A stretch of DNA of 5,007 bases, taken from positions 1 to 5,007 of the forward strand of contig JAKQBU010000597.1 in NCBI GenBank assembly GCA_029573975.1, written 5' to 3'. A program made the position numbers and the translations under genes. Numbering within the stretch: the stretch's first letter is position 1; each line of letters opens with the position of its first letter. This stretch comes from Planctomycetota bacterium. GTDB lineage: Bacteria; Planctomycetota; Phycisphaerae; Sedimentisphaerales; SM23-30. Positions 1-5,007 of the stretch are shown here, in pieces. The notes beneath the pieces are model-generated. The model was not told the origin of the DNA. It did not search any database and saw only the letters and a list, made by a program, of their open reading frames with translations.

Positions 1-92
1 GGCGGGAAAGAATAAAATGTATGTTCGGTGTTTCTGCCGTTCATGATAAAAAATTCGAGTTCCTGCTGGAAGCCCTGGCTCCAGCCGCTTAA
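1..92 (+). CDS. C-terminal end of an unidentified upstream protein (partial)
   Basis: The reading frame whose codons begin at base 3 is open from the window edge to a TAA at 90-92, giving 29 residues that end FEFLLEALAPAA. The other two forward frames are closed within the first 45 bases. Codon choice (CTG, GCC, GAA, GCT) resembles the real genes downstream and differs from the AT-rich spacer after the stop. I do not recognise the family, and no function can be assigned from so short a tail. An ATG at 21 could instead begin a 23-residue peptide, but it has no good ribosome binding site. Thirty open codons can occur by chance, so this rests mainly on composition and on the change in base use after the stop. 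Confidence 0.35.
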   Translation, partial: RERIKCMFGVSAVHDKKFEFLLEALAPAA

Positions 93-141
93 TTCATTAA
101 CAAAAGTGCGAAAGTTTACTACCGGCATTGTCAAGAAAAAA

Positions 142-160
142 GCCCTGGAAGGGGGATTTT
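142..160 (+). terminator. Weak terminator-like hairpin behind the upstream gene
   Basis: CCC at 143-145 plus T146 can pair with G151 and GGG at 152-154 around a GGAA tetraloop (147-150, GNRA type), and TTTT follows at 157-160. The stem is only three G-C pairs plus one G-U pair, so as an intrinsic terminator it is marginal. It lies about 50 bases past the stop of the upstream partial gene, a sensible place to end that transcript. Confidence 0.2.
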
Positions 161-193
161 CTCTGGTTTTATTGAGTATTTTAATTGCTTTAT

Positions 194-438
194 CCGCATT
201 TCTCACGGACTTTCGATTTTCAGCGGTCTTTTTGCCCGTCTTCTTTGTTCTCGTTGCTATCTGTCCTCAACCTATAAACGTATATGCCTGCGGAAGATAG
301 CTCCTGCGGCCTCGAAGGCGGGTCAAAAATTCGCGCTGAAAACAGACAGTTGATGTTGGCGAACGGGTAAATAGTACATAAGACATGTTGAGCCATTGAG
401 TTATCAATATATTAGTCAAAATCCCGTGAGAAATGCGG
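194..438. repeat. Perfect 15-bp inverted repeat enclosing a 215-base folded spacer
   Basis: CCGCATTTCTCACGG at 194-208 is the exact reverse complement of CCGTGAGAAATGCGG at 424-438. One G-U pair (193 with 439) and one A-T pair (192 with 440) could extend the helix in RNA. Further complementary segments are nested inside: TTTTCAGCG 217-225 with CGCTGAAAA 334-342; GCTATCT 256-262 with AGATAGC 295-301, continued by TCC 264-266 with GGA 292-294; a small GCCT-CGA-AGGC hairpin 309-319; and ATTGA-GTTA-TCAAT 395-408. This could be a structured noncoding RNA closed by a long terminal helix, or a short non-autonomous mobile element with terminal inverted repeats. I see no clean target duplication beside the arms. 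The repeat itself is certain; its role is unknown. Confidence 0.6.
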
Positions 439-475
439 GTTAATAGGGAGATAAGTTATGTGATTAGATACCAAT

Positions 476-491
476 CTCTGCTGCGGCAGAG
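476..491. terminator. Stable hairpin with UNCG-type loop, possible transcript end
   Basis: CTCTGC at 476-481 pairs perfectly with GCAGAG at 486-491 around the loop TGCG. In RNA this is C(UGCG)G, a UNCG tetraloop, one of the most stable kinds. A run of five Ts lies at 504-508, 12 bases beyond the stem, too far for a textbook intrinsic terminator. It could end or protect the 3' end of a transcript from the folded region at 194-438, or act as an insulator before the promoter at 531. The hairpin is clear; calling it a terminator is inference. Confidence 0.3.
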
Positions 492-530
492 GCCCTGTTC
501 ATGTTTTTCAGATCCCCAGCCGGTTTCTCC

Positions 531-557
531 TTGACTTTAAACCGTTTATGTTATAGG
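531..557 (+). promoter_or_regulatory. Sigma-70-type promoter for the gene at 607
   Basis: TTGACT at 531-536 matches five of six bases of the -35 consensus. TATAGG at 552-557 is a fair -10 box and is preceded by TG at 549-550, giving an extended -10 arrangement. The spacer is 15 bp, a little short, which the extended -10 could compensate. Transcription would start near 564, leaving a leader of about 43 bases before the ATG at 607. Confidence 0.45.
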
Positions 558-606
558 GATTACGGAAAATGAGGAAGTAGTTGTTTATCGGAAAGGATTC
601 ACCGGT

Positions 607-1521
607 ATGACCCGCGGTAATGATGATTGGACAGATTCCTCTTCCGGTTTTTCTCATGAAGCGGTTCGCCTGCCGTCTCTGCCGCAGCGGCTGGAAATCA
701 TTGAACGGCTGATGGCGGAGGCGATAGCTGATCCCCTGGTGGCTCCCTATCGCCGCCGCGCTCTGTTTACTTTTTTTTGCGGGGACGAACCGAGAACCAT
801 GGGCGGGTACGAAGGCCAGCTGGAAGTGGTTGGGCGGTGCCTTGAATGGTTTGTTTTTGACTACAAAATTCCCGAAATCAATACCACGCCGGCCATATAC
901 TGGTTTAAAAAGCACTCGCCGGGCCTGAGCCAGGCGCAGCGAACCGATGCCCGGAATTGCCTGGATTTTGTGATTGGTCTTTTCGAGATCACGCAGATCA
1001 AAGCCGGGCGTGGTTTTGTGGCGGTGGATCTGCTTCGTCCGCCGCTGCGGTATGCCATTGCGGAAAAAATCATCACGCTGGAGCTACAGGAAGGGCAACT
1101 GCTGCTGGGCCGCCTCTTTCCCCATAACCAGCATTATCTGCTTTCCGGCATGGTTTCTCTCATGAATGAAAGGGCGACGCAAAAAATAAAATCTTTTATC
1201 GAGACAGGCCGGTTAAAGCCCAAATTTATCGTAAAATCGCTGGACGGCCTGGAACTGGAGAATTTTTTCGGCCGGTCTCCCGCCGATATCGAAGCCATTC
1301 AGGACCTGTCGGTTATCCATCATCGCTTGGAGCATTACCTCCAGGAAATCTATGGCGGCCAAATCTCATTTGAAGCCCTGCTTGAAATGGTCCAGACTAG
1401 CCAGGATCCCTTTACGGTAACCGACCATCTGCGGGATCGGCTCCGGATCTTCTGCGGGCACGAGCTGGAACTCATCCTCGAATATGTCATGGCTGCCTGG
1501 TACGCCTGCCATCAGATCTAA
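607..1521 (+). CDS. Conserved hypothetical protein, 304 residues, function unknown
   Basis: The ATG at 607 has AGGA at 594-597 with 9 bases between, and lies about 43 bases downstream of a good promoter, so the start is well supported. The product has no signal peptide or membrane segment and looks cytosolic and mostly helical. Residues 80-86 read EWFVFDY, followed by a helical stretch (LSQAQRTDARN, 107-117), then FEITQIKAGRGFVAVDLL at 126-143 and LLLGRLFPHNQHYLLSGM at 165-182. From memory this series (WFxFDY, FEI/V with a G-rich turn, DLL, LxxRLxP, SG) resembles the body of bacterial proteins that often carry a SEC-C zinc motif, but no such cysteine motif is present: cysteines 58, 78, 118, 283 and 301 are scattered. 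The family link is tentative. It has its own promoter and a likely terminator before the hom operon, so a direct role in amino-acid synthesis is not implied. Confidence 0.85.
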   Translation: MTRGNDDWTDSSSGFSHEAVRLPSLPQRLEIIERLMAEAIADPLVAPYRRRALFTFFCGDEPRTMGGYEGQLEVVGRCLEWFVFDYKIPEINTTPAIYWFKKHSPGLSQAQRTDARNCLDFVIGLFEITQIKAGRGFVAVDLLRPPLRYAIAEKIITLELQEGQLLLGRLFPHNQHYLLSGMVSLMNERATQKIKSFIETGRLKPKFIVKSLDGLELENFFGRSPADIEAIQDLSVIHHRLEHYLQEIYGGQISFEALLEMVQTSQDPFTVTDHLRDRLRIFCGHELELILEYVMAAWYACHQI

Positions 1522-1571
1522 AACGGGTGATCTTGCCGCCGATTTTGGTTGCCACGTGCTGATTTAATCCG

Positions 1572-1593
1572 GCAAAGGTGTTTTGCAATTTTT
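1572..1593 (+). terminator. Probable intrinsic terminator behind the 607-1521 gene
   Basis: GCAAA at 1572-1576 pairs with TTTGC at 1582-1586 around a 5-base loop, and AATTTTT follows at 1587-1593. A competing longer fold pairs TTGCCG 1533-1538 with CGGCAA 1570-1575, continued after a two-base bulge by GATT 1541-1544 with AATC 1566-1569. The short stem is weak in G-C but has the T run in the right place. It lies about 50 bases past the stop codon and immediately before the next promoter. Confidence 0.4.
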
Positions 1594-1594
1594 C

Positions 1595-1623
1595 TTGACC
1601 TGTAAAGAATCCGGCGTTACATT
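1595..1623 (+). promoter_or_regulatory. Sigma-70-type promoter of the hom operon
   Basis: TTGACC at 1595-1600 (five of six consensus bases) and TACATT at 1618-1623 (four of six) are separated by exactly 17 bp, the optimal spacing. Transcription would begin near 1630. The site sits one base after the T run of the preceding terminator-like hairpin and is the best promoter candidate between 1521 and the hom start. Confidence 0.5.
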
Positions 1624-1629
1624 GCTGGG

Positions 1630-1753
1630 CTGTTTGTGGCTGGTCTGTGAGGCTGCCGTTGTTCTGGTATCGTAAGCCGTCTGATCAGCAAAGGCAGGCG
1701 TGCTGTGATTGTAAATGCCTGTATATGAATGGAATAAATCTGGTAATGGTCCT
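1630..1753 (+). promoter_or_regulatory. Untranslated leader of the hom operon, about 125 nt
   Basis: This leader is long for a gene without a strong ribosome binding site. It contains the palindrome CTGATCAG (1681-1688) and a possible stem CAGGC 1695-1699 with GCCTG 1717-1721. I found no leader peptide rich in threonine, isoleucine, methionine or lysine codons, no terminator hairpin with a T run, and no recognisable lysine riboswitch, SAM riboswitch or T-box motif, so classical attenuation is not supported. Its extent depends on the inferred promoter at 1595-1623. Confidence 0.3.
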
Positions 1754-3073
1754 ATGGCAGAAAAGACAGTAAAAATTGCATTGATCGGTTTGGGGACCGT
1801 TGGTTCGGGAGTTGCGAAAATCCTGCTGGAACGGGCCGACCTGATCCACAGCCGCACCGGCTTGCGTCTGGAATTGGTCCATATAGTCGATAAGGATCTG
1901 AAGCGGCTGCGTCCGATCGCTCTGCCGCCGGGCCTTTTGCATAGTGATATCGAAAAAGTCATACGGGATCCGGCGGTATCGATTGCCGTGGAGCTGGTTG
2001 GCGGGACCACCTTTGCCGGCGAATTGCAGATGAAACTGCTGGCGGCTGGAAAAGATGTTGTTACCGCGAACAAGGCCCTGCTGGCGGAGCGCGGCGAGGA
2101 GATTTTTGCGGCGGCCCGGAAGCAGGGTCGCTGTGTGGCGTTTGAGGCTAGTTGCTGCGGCGGGATTCCCGTTATTGGTGCTATAGCGACCGGCCTGACC
2201 GCCAATCAAATCAGCGCGATGTATGGGATCGTCAACGGGACCTGCAATTATATACTTACCGGGATGTCGCAGGAGGGGAAGGATTATGATACGGCCTTGC
2301 GGGAAGCCCAGGCAGCCGGATATGCCGAAGCGGACCCCACCCTGGATGTCAGCGGCGCCGACAGTGCGCACAAGCTGGCGATTCTGGCCGGCCTGGCCTT
2401 CGGCAAGCAAATTGACTATCAGAAGATTCCGGTGCAGGGCATCGATGGGGTGCAGCTGGCGGATATCCACTACGGTTGCGAATTGGGCTATACCATGAAG
2501 CTGCTGGCGATTGCCGAGGACACCGCCCAGGGGCTTTCCCTGCGGGTGCATCCCTCTTTTATCAGCGATAATGAACCGCTGGCCCAGGTCAGCGGGGCCT
2601 ACAATGCGGTGAGTATTTTCGGGGATGCGGTCGGGCATACTTCGTATTTCGGCCGCGGGGCGGGTATGATGCCCACCGCCAGCGCGGTGGTGGCCGATAT
2701 TATCGGTGTGGCCCGCGGCAGTGCCGGCCAGATCTTCCGCGAAACGCCGGGACTGGGCCGGACGGCCGAACCCTGCCGGTTGTGTCCGACGGCGGATATC
2801 ATGAGTAAATTTTATCTGCGGCTTTCGGCGATCGACAAGCCCGGGGTATTTGCGCAGATTGCGCAGGTATTGGGCGATCACCAGATCGGCATTTCCGGCT
2901 GTCTTCAGCACGAAAGCGAATCCAAGGAAGTGGTTCCGGTGGTCATCATGACGCACCTGGTCCGCAAGGGGAATCTGGACCAGGCCCTGAATTCGCTGGA
3001 GAAACTCGAAGTGATCAAAGCCAAACCAATCTGTATCAATGTGGTAACTCCCCCCACGGGTGAACCGGAATGA
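1754..3073 (+). CDS. hom: Homoserine dehydrogenase with C-terminal ACT domain
   Basis: Catalyses NAD(P)H-dependent reduction of aspartate 4-semialdehyde to homoserine in the cytosol, the branch step towards threonine and methionine. The 439 residues match the usual length of the ACT-bearing form. A Rossmann fold opens with GLGTVGSG (12-19). ANKALLA carries the conserved Lys107. GIVNGTCNYIL (158-168) and AEADPTLDVSGADSAHKL (191-208) form the signature region, with Glu192, Asp203 and Lys207 in the positions of the substrate-binding and catalytic residues. An ACT domain spans about 352-430 (SKFYLRLSAIDKPGVFAQIA onward), as expected for threonine feedback control. The frame extends upstream to an ATG at 1715, but the family begins a few residues before the Rossmann glycines, so the ATG at 1754 (MAEKTVKIAL) is preferred. 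Neither start has a good Shine-Dalgarno sequence. The stop overlaps the next gene's start as ATGA at 3070-3073. Confidence 0.95.
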   Translation: MAEKTVKIALIGLGTVGSGVAKILLERADLIHSRTGLRLELVHIVDKDLKRLRPIALPPGLLHSDIEKVIRDPAVSIAVELVGGTTFAGELQMKLLAAGKDVVTANKALLAERGEEIFAAARKQGRCVAFEASCCGGIPVIGAIATGLTANQISAMYGIVNGTCNYILTGMSQEGKDYDTALREAQAAGYAEADPTLDVSGADSAHKLAILAGLAFGKQIDYQKIPVQGIDGVQLADIHYGCELGYTMKLLAIAEDTAQGLSLRVHPSFISDNEPLAQVSGAYNAVSIFGDAVGHTSYFGRGAGMMPTASAVVADIIGVARGSAGQIFRETPGLGRTAEPCRLCPTADIMSKFYLRLSAIDKPGVFAQIAQVLGDHQIGISGCLQHESESKEVVPVVIMTHLVRKGNLDQALNSLEKLEVIKAKPICINVVTPPTGEPE

Positions 3074-4254
3074 AATACGTGATTATCATCATGGACGGTG
3101 CGGCCGATGAACCACTGGCCGAGCTGAAGGGCCAAACCGTGCTGGAGAAGGCCAGTATTCCCCACACCGACTGGATCAGCATCCACGGCCGGCAGGGGAT
3201 GGTCCATAATGTGCCGGAACATTTCCATCCCGGCAGTGATGTGGCCCTGATGAGCCTGATGGGATACGATCCGGCGGTTTATTACCGGGGACGGGCGCCT
3301 CTGGAGGCGGCGGCCCAGGATATCCAGACCGGGCCCAACGACTGGATTTTCCGCTGCAATCTGGTCACGATCGCCGATGGAAAGATGATCGATTATTCCG
3401 CCGGCCATATTGACTCCGTGCAGGCGGCCCGGCTGATTCACGATTTGAATGAGCGGCTGGGTTCGGAGGAGATTGCTTTTTATCCCGGCGTGAGCTACCG
3501 CCATCTGCTGGTTATTCGGGGCGGTTCCTTCGAGTTGGAAACCGTAGCTCCCCATGATATTATGGATCAGCCGGCGGCCAAACATCTGCCCAAAGGCAAA
3601 TCCGGCAAACTGCTGATTCAACTGATGGAAAAGGCCGGGGAGATTCTGGCCGAGCACGAGGTCAATAAAGTCCGCCGTGATCTGGGGGAGAACCCCGCCA
3701 ATCACATATGGCTCTGGGGCCAGGGGAAGCGGCCGGAGATGGATTCGTTTCGGGACAAATTCGGCCTTTCCGGGGCGGTGATTACCGCCGTGGATCTGAT
3801 GCGGGGACTGGGAAAGCTGATGGGGATGCAGGTGATCGAAGTGCCCGGCGCGACCGGTTATCTGGATACGAATTATGCCGGTAAGGGACAGGCGGCGATC
3901 CAGGCTCTGGAGACCTGCGATCTGGTGTTTGTCCATATCGAAGCGCCTGACGAAGCCGGGCATGTCGGCCTGGTGGATGGGAAAATCAAGTCGATTGAGG
4001 ATATTGATCTGCATATCGTGGGGCCGGTTCTCAAGCACCTCCAGAGCCGGGATGCCTGGCGGATTCTGGTGCTGCCCGATCACCCGACGCCGATCCGGCT
4101 GCGCACCCACTGTGCCGATCCGGTACCCTTTGCCCTGGCCGGCACGGGGATTGCGGCTACGCAAAAAAAAGTGTATAGCGAAGCCAACGGCCGTGCCAGC
4201 GGCATTCGCATTGCCCAAGGTCATGAATTAATGGAGTATTTTCTGAAAGGATAA
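3070..4254 (+). CDS. apgM: ApgM-family phosphoglycerate mutase / proposed homoserine kinase
   Basis: A 394-residue metalloenzyme of the alkaline phosphatase superfamily, usually annotated as cofactor-independent phosphoglycerate mutase of archaeal type. Visible active-site elements are MDGAAD (Asp9, metal), PGSDV (54-58, with Ser56 the likely phosphorylated nucleophile), APDEAGH (292-298, Asp294 and His298), PDHPTP (336-341, Asp337 and His338) and THCADPVPF (346-354, His347). The segment DYSAGHI (108-114), where true archaeal mutases tend to have a DRRAGR-like motif, together with [20 protein letters not shown] and [14 protein letters not shown], is typical of the bacterial subgroup described as a proposed homoserine kinase (TIGR02535, from memory). 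Its place between hom and lysC supports phosphorylation of homoserine rather than glycolysis, but this is inference. The ATG overlaps the hom stop by 4 bases, so translation is probably coupled; no separate strong ribosome binding site is seen. Confidence 0.9.
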   Translation: MKYVIIIMDGAADEPLAELKGQTVLEKASIPHTDWISIHGRQGMVHNVPEHFHPGSDVALMSLMGYDPAVYYRGRAPLEAAAQDIQTGPNDWIFRCNLVTIADGKMIDYSAGHIDSVQAARLIHDLNERLGSEEIAFYPGVSYRHLLVIRGGSFELETVAPHDIMDQPAAKHLPKGKSGKLLIQLMEKAGEILAEHEVNKVRRDLGENPANHIWLWGQGKRPEMDSFRDKFGLSGAVITAVDLMRGLGKLMGMQVIEVPGATGYLDTNYAGKGQAAIQALETCDLVFVHIEAPDEAGHVGLVDGKIKSIEDIDLHIVGPVLKHLQSRDAWRILVLPDHPTPIRLRTHCADPVPFALAGTGIAATQKKVYSEANGRASGIRIAQGHELMEYFLKG

Positions 4255-4261
4255 AAGATCT

Positions 4262-5007
4262 ATGGATCTGGTTGTAATGAAGTTTGGCGGCACCAGCGTG
4301 GCGGATGCCGAGCGAATCCGGCGGGCGGCGCGGCGGGCCATACAAGAAAAGCTCGAAGGCAGGCGGGTGGTGATGGTGGTATCGGCCATGGGGAAGACCA
4401 CCGATAAGCTGATTACGCTGGCCAAAGAGATTACCGATAGTCCGCCCCGGCGGGAGCTGGATATGCTGCTGACGACGGGGGAACAGGTCAGCATCAGTTT
4501 AATGGCGATGGCCATCCATGCGGCCGGCCATGAAGCCATCAGCCTGACGGGCGGACAGATCGGCTTGATTACCGACGCCGCCCATACCAAGGCCCGCATC
4601 CAGAAAATCGATGCGGACCGGATTCGGCAGGAACTCGATAACGGTAATATCGTGATTGTCGCCGGTTTCCAGGGGATAGACGAACGAGGCGAAATTACCA
4701 CGCTGGGACGCGGGGCCTCGGATACCACGGCCCTGGCCCTGGCTGCGGTTTTGCAGGCCAATCATTGTGAAATCTATACCGACGTGGACGGGGTATATAC
4801 CACCGACCCGCGCATCGAGCCCAAGGCCCGGAAAATCGATCGGATCAGTTACGATGAAATGCTCGAGCTGGCCAGCCAGGGGGCCGGTGTGATGCATTCC
4901 CGCGCGATTGAATTCGGGAAAAAGTACAATGTTGTGATTCATGTACGATCCAGCTTTACGGATACGGAAGGAACTTATATAACGCAAGAGGTAAAACAAA
5001 TGGAACA
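4262..5007 (+). CDS. lysC: Aspartate kinase, catalytic domain (3' end beyond window)
   Basis: Phosphorylates aspartate with ATP to give 4-aspartyl phosphate, the first committed step for lysine, threonine and methionine. The ATG at 4262 has AAGGA at 4247-4251 with 10 bases between, and lies 7 bases after the preceding stop, so it belongs to the hom operon. The frame stays open for 248 codons to the window edge. The amino-acid kinase domain is complete: KFGGTSVAD (7-15), [12 protein letters not shown] (39-50), TTGEQVS (71-77), [17 protein letters not shown] (135-151), SDTTALAL (153-160) and [13 protein letters not shown] (172-184). The usual GRGGSD is GRGASD here (Ala152). Family members are about 400 residues, so the window cuts near the junction with the two C-terminal ACT domains. 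The class is the monofunctional, Bacillus-like type, not the ThrA fusion. A possible internal start lies at 5000. Confidence 0.95.
   Translation, partial: MDLVVMKFGGTSVADAERIRRAARRAIQEKLEGRRVVMVVSAMGKTTDKLITLAKEITDSPPRRELDMLLTTGEQVSISLMAMAIHAAGHEAISLTGGQIGLITDAAHTKARIQKIDADRIRQELDNGNIVIVAGFQGIDERGEITTLGRGASDTTALALAAVLQANHCEIYTDVDGVYTTDPRIEPKARKIDRISYDEMLELASQGAGVMHSRAIEFGKKYNVVIHVRSSFTDTEGTYITQEVKQME
4986..5002 (+). promoter_or_regulatory. Possible internal ribosome binding site and start inside lysC
   Basis: AAGAGG at 4986-4991 is followed after 8 bases by an in-frame ATG at 5000-5002 (Met247 of LysC). In Bacillus subtilis and Corynebacterium glutamicum a separate regulatory beta subunit of aspartate kinase, made of the ACT domains, starts inside the same gene at close to this residue number. 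The Shine-Dalgarno-like sequence, its spacing and the location at the domain junction fit that arrangement. The rest of the subunit is outside the window, so this is a plausible inference only. Confidence 0.45.

Larger units (their letters stand above)
93..606. other. 514-bp intergenic region without a convincing gene
   Basis: No supported protein gene lies here on either strand. A plus-strand frame from a GTG at 28 to a TAG at 298-300 would encode 90 residues with a hydrophobic second half, but it has no ribosome binding site, overlaps the upstream gene tail and uses codons unlike the neighbours. The region holds a weak hairpin with a GGAA loop and four Ts (143-160), a long perfect inverted repeat with nested stems (194-438), a compact hairpin with a TGCG loop (476-491) and the promoter of the next gene (531-557). 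I found no tRNA-like fold and no sign of RNase P, tmRNA or SRP RNA motifs by eye. Confidence 0.6.

Noticed and set aside
28..300. Plus-strand 90-residue frame with a hydrophobic second half, starting at GTG
   Set aside because: It has no ribosome binding site, overlaps the probable upstream gene tail in another frame, uses AT-rich codons unlike the neighbours, and runs into one arm of the inverted repeat and half of the nested stems.
192..442. Inverted repeat as a Tc1/mariner or IS630-type element flanked by TA
   Set aside because: TA dinucleotides occur near both arms but at unequal distances, and no transposase remnant or clean target duplication is seen.
1715..1753. Thirteen-codon N-terminal extension of Hom from the ATG at 1715
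   Set aside because: It adds residues not expected before the Rossmann strand, has no ribosome binding site, and its ATG lies within a possible stem.
1725..1772. Fifteen-codon upstream frame overlapping the hom start, possible leader peptide
   Set aside because: It has no ribosome binding site and no run of threonine, isoleucine or methionine codons, and no terminator or antiterminator pair is visible.
1685..2956. Long minus-strand open frame (423 residues) opposite hom
   Set aside because: It is the antisense shadow of hom, whose plus-strand product has a full set of family motifs. The minus product is rich in histidine, arginine and glutamine with no recognisable domain.
2905..4224. Long minus-strand open frame (439 residues) opposite the middle gene
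   Set aside because: It is antisense to the ApgM-like gene; third-position codon bias of GC-rich genes leaves such shadows open. It has no motifs and no plausible start site.
4228..4999. Two minus-strand frames opposite lysC
   Set aside because: Both are antisense to a clear aspartate kinase and overlap each other, with low-complexity serine- and alanine-rich or unrecognisable products.

Overview
The window reads as one end of an aspartate-family amino-acid operon from an uncultured or little-studied anaerobic-type bacterium. Three genes in a tight series on the plus strand carry most of the sequence: homoserine dehydrogenase (hom, 1754-3073), an alkaline-phosphatase-superfamily protein of the archaeal-type phosphoglycerate mutase / proposed homoserine kinase family (3070-4254), and aspartate kinase (lysC, from 4262, cut by the window edge after its catalytic domain). 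This gene order and the moderately GC-rich coding sequence resemble Planctomycetota (Phycisphaerae-like) or Desulfobacterota genomes. That assignment is from memory of gene order and protein style, not a search, and no marker gene here settles it.

Layout. Bases 1-92 probably hold the last 29 codons of an unidentified upstream gene. Bases 93-606 contain no convincing gene. They are AT-richer than the genes and hold a perfect 15-bp inverted repeat (194-208 with 424-438) that encloses several smaller stems, then a hairpin with a UNCG-type loop (476-491), then a good promoter (531-557). A 304-residue protein of unknown function follows (607-1521), apparently transcribed alone. A terminator-like hairpin (1572-1593) abuts the promoter of the hom operon (1595-1623), and a 5' leader of about 125 nt leads to hom.

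How the genes work together. LysC makes aspartyl phosphate, the entry step of the lysine, methionine and threonine pathway. Hom reduces aspartate semialdehyde to homoserine. The protein between them belongs to the subgroup proposed to phosphorylate homoserine, so the operon may encode three steps towards threonine using a non-GHMP kinase. The hom and middle genes overlap by ATGA, and the middle gene and lysC are 7 nt apart, so the three are almost certainly cotranscribed and partly coupled in translation. Both amino-acid enzymes are of the ACT-regulated type: the Hom ACT domain is visible, and the LysC ACT region would begin just past the window edge. A Shine-Dalgarno-like site and ATG at 4986-5002, at the junction of the LysC catalytic and ACT regions, suggest a separately translated regulatory subunit as in Bacillus and Corynebacterium.
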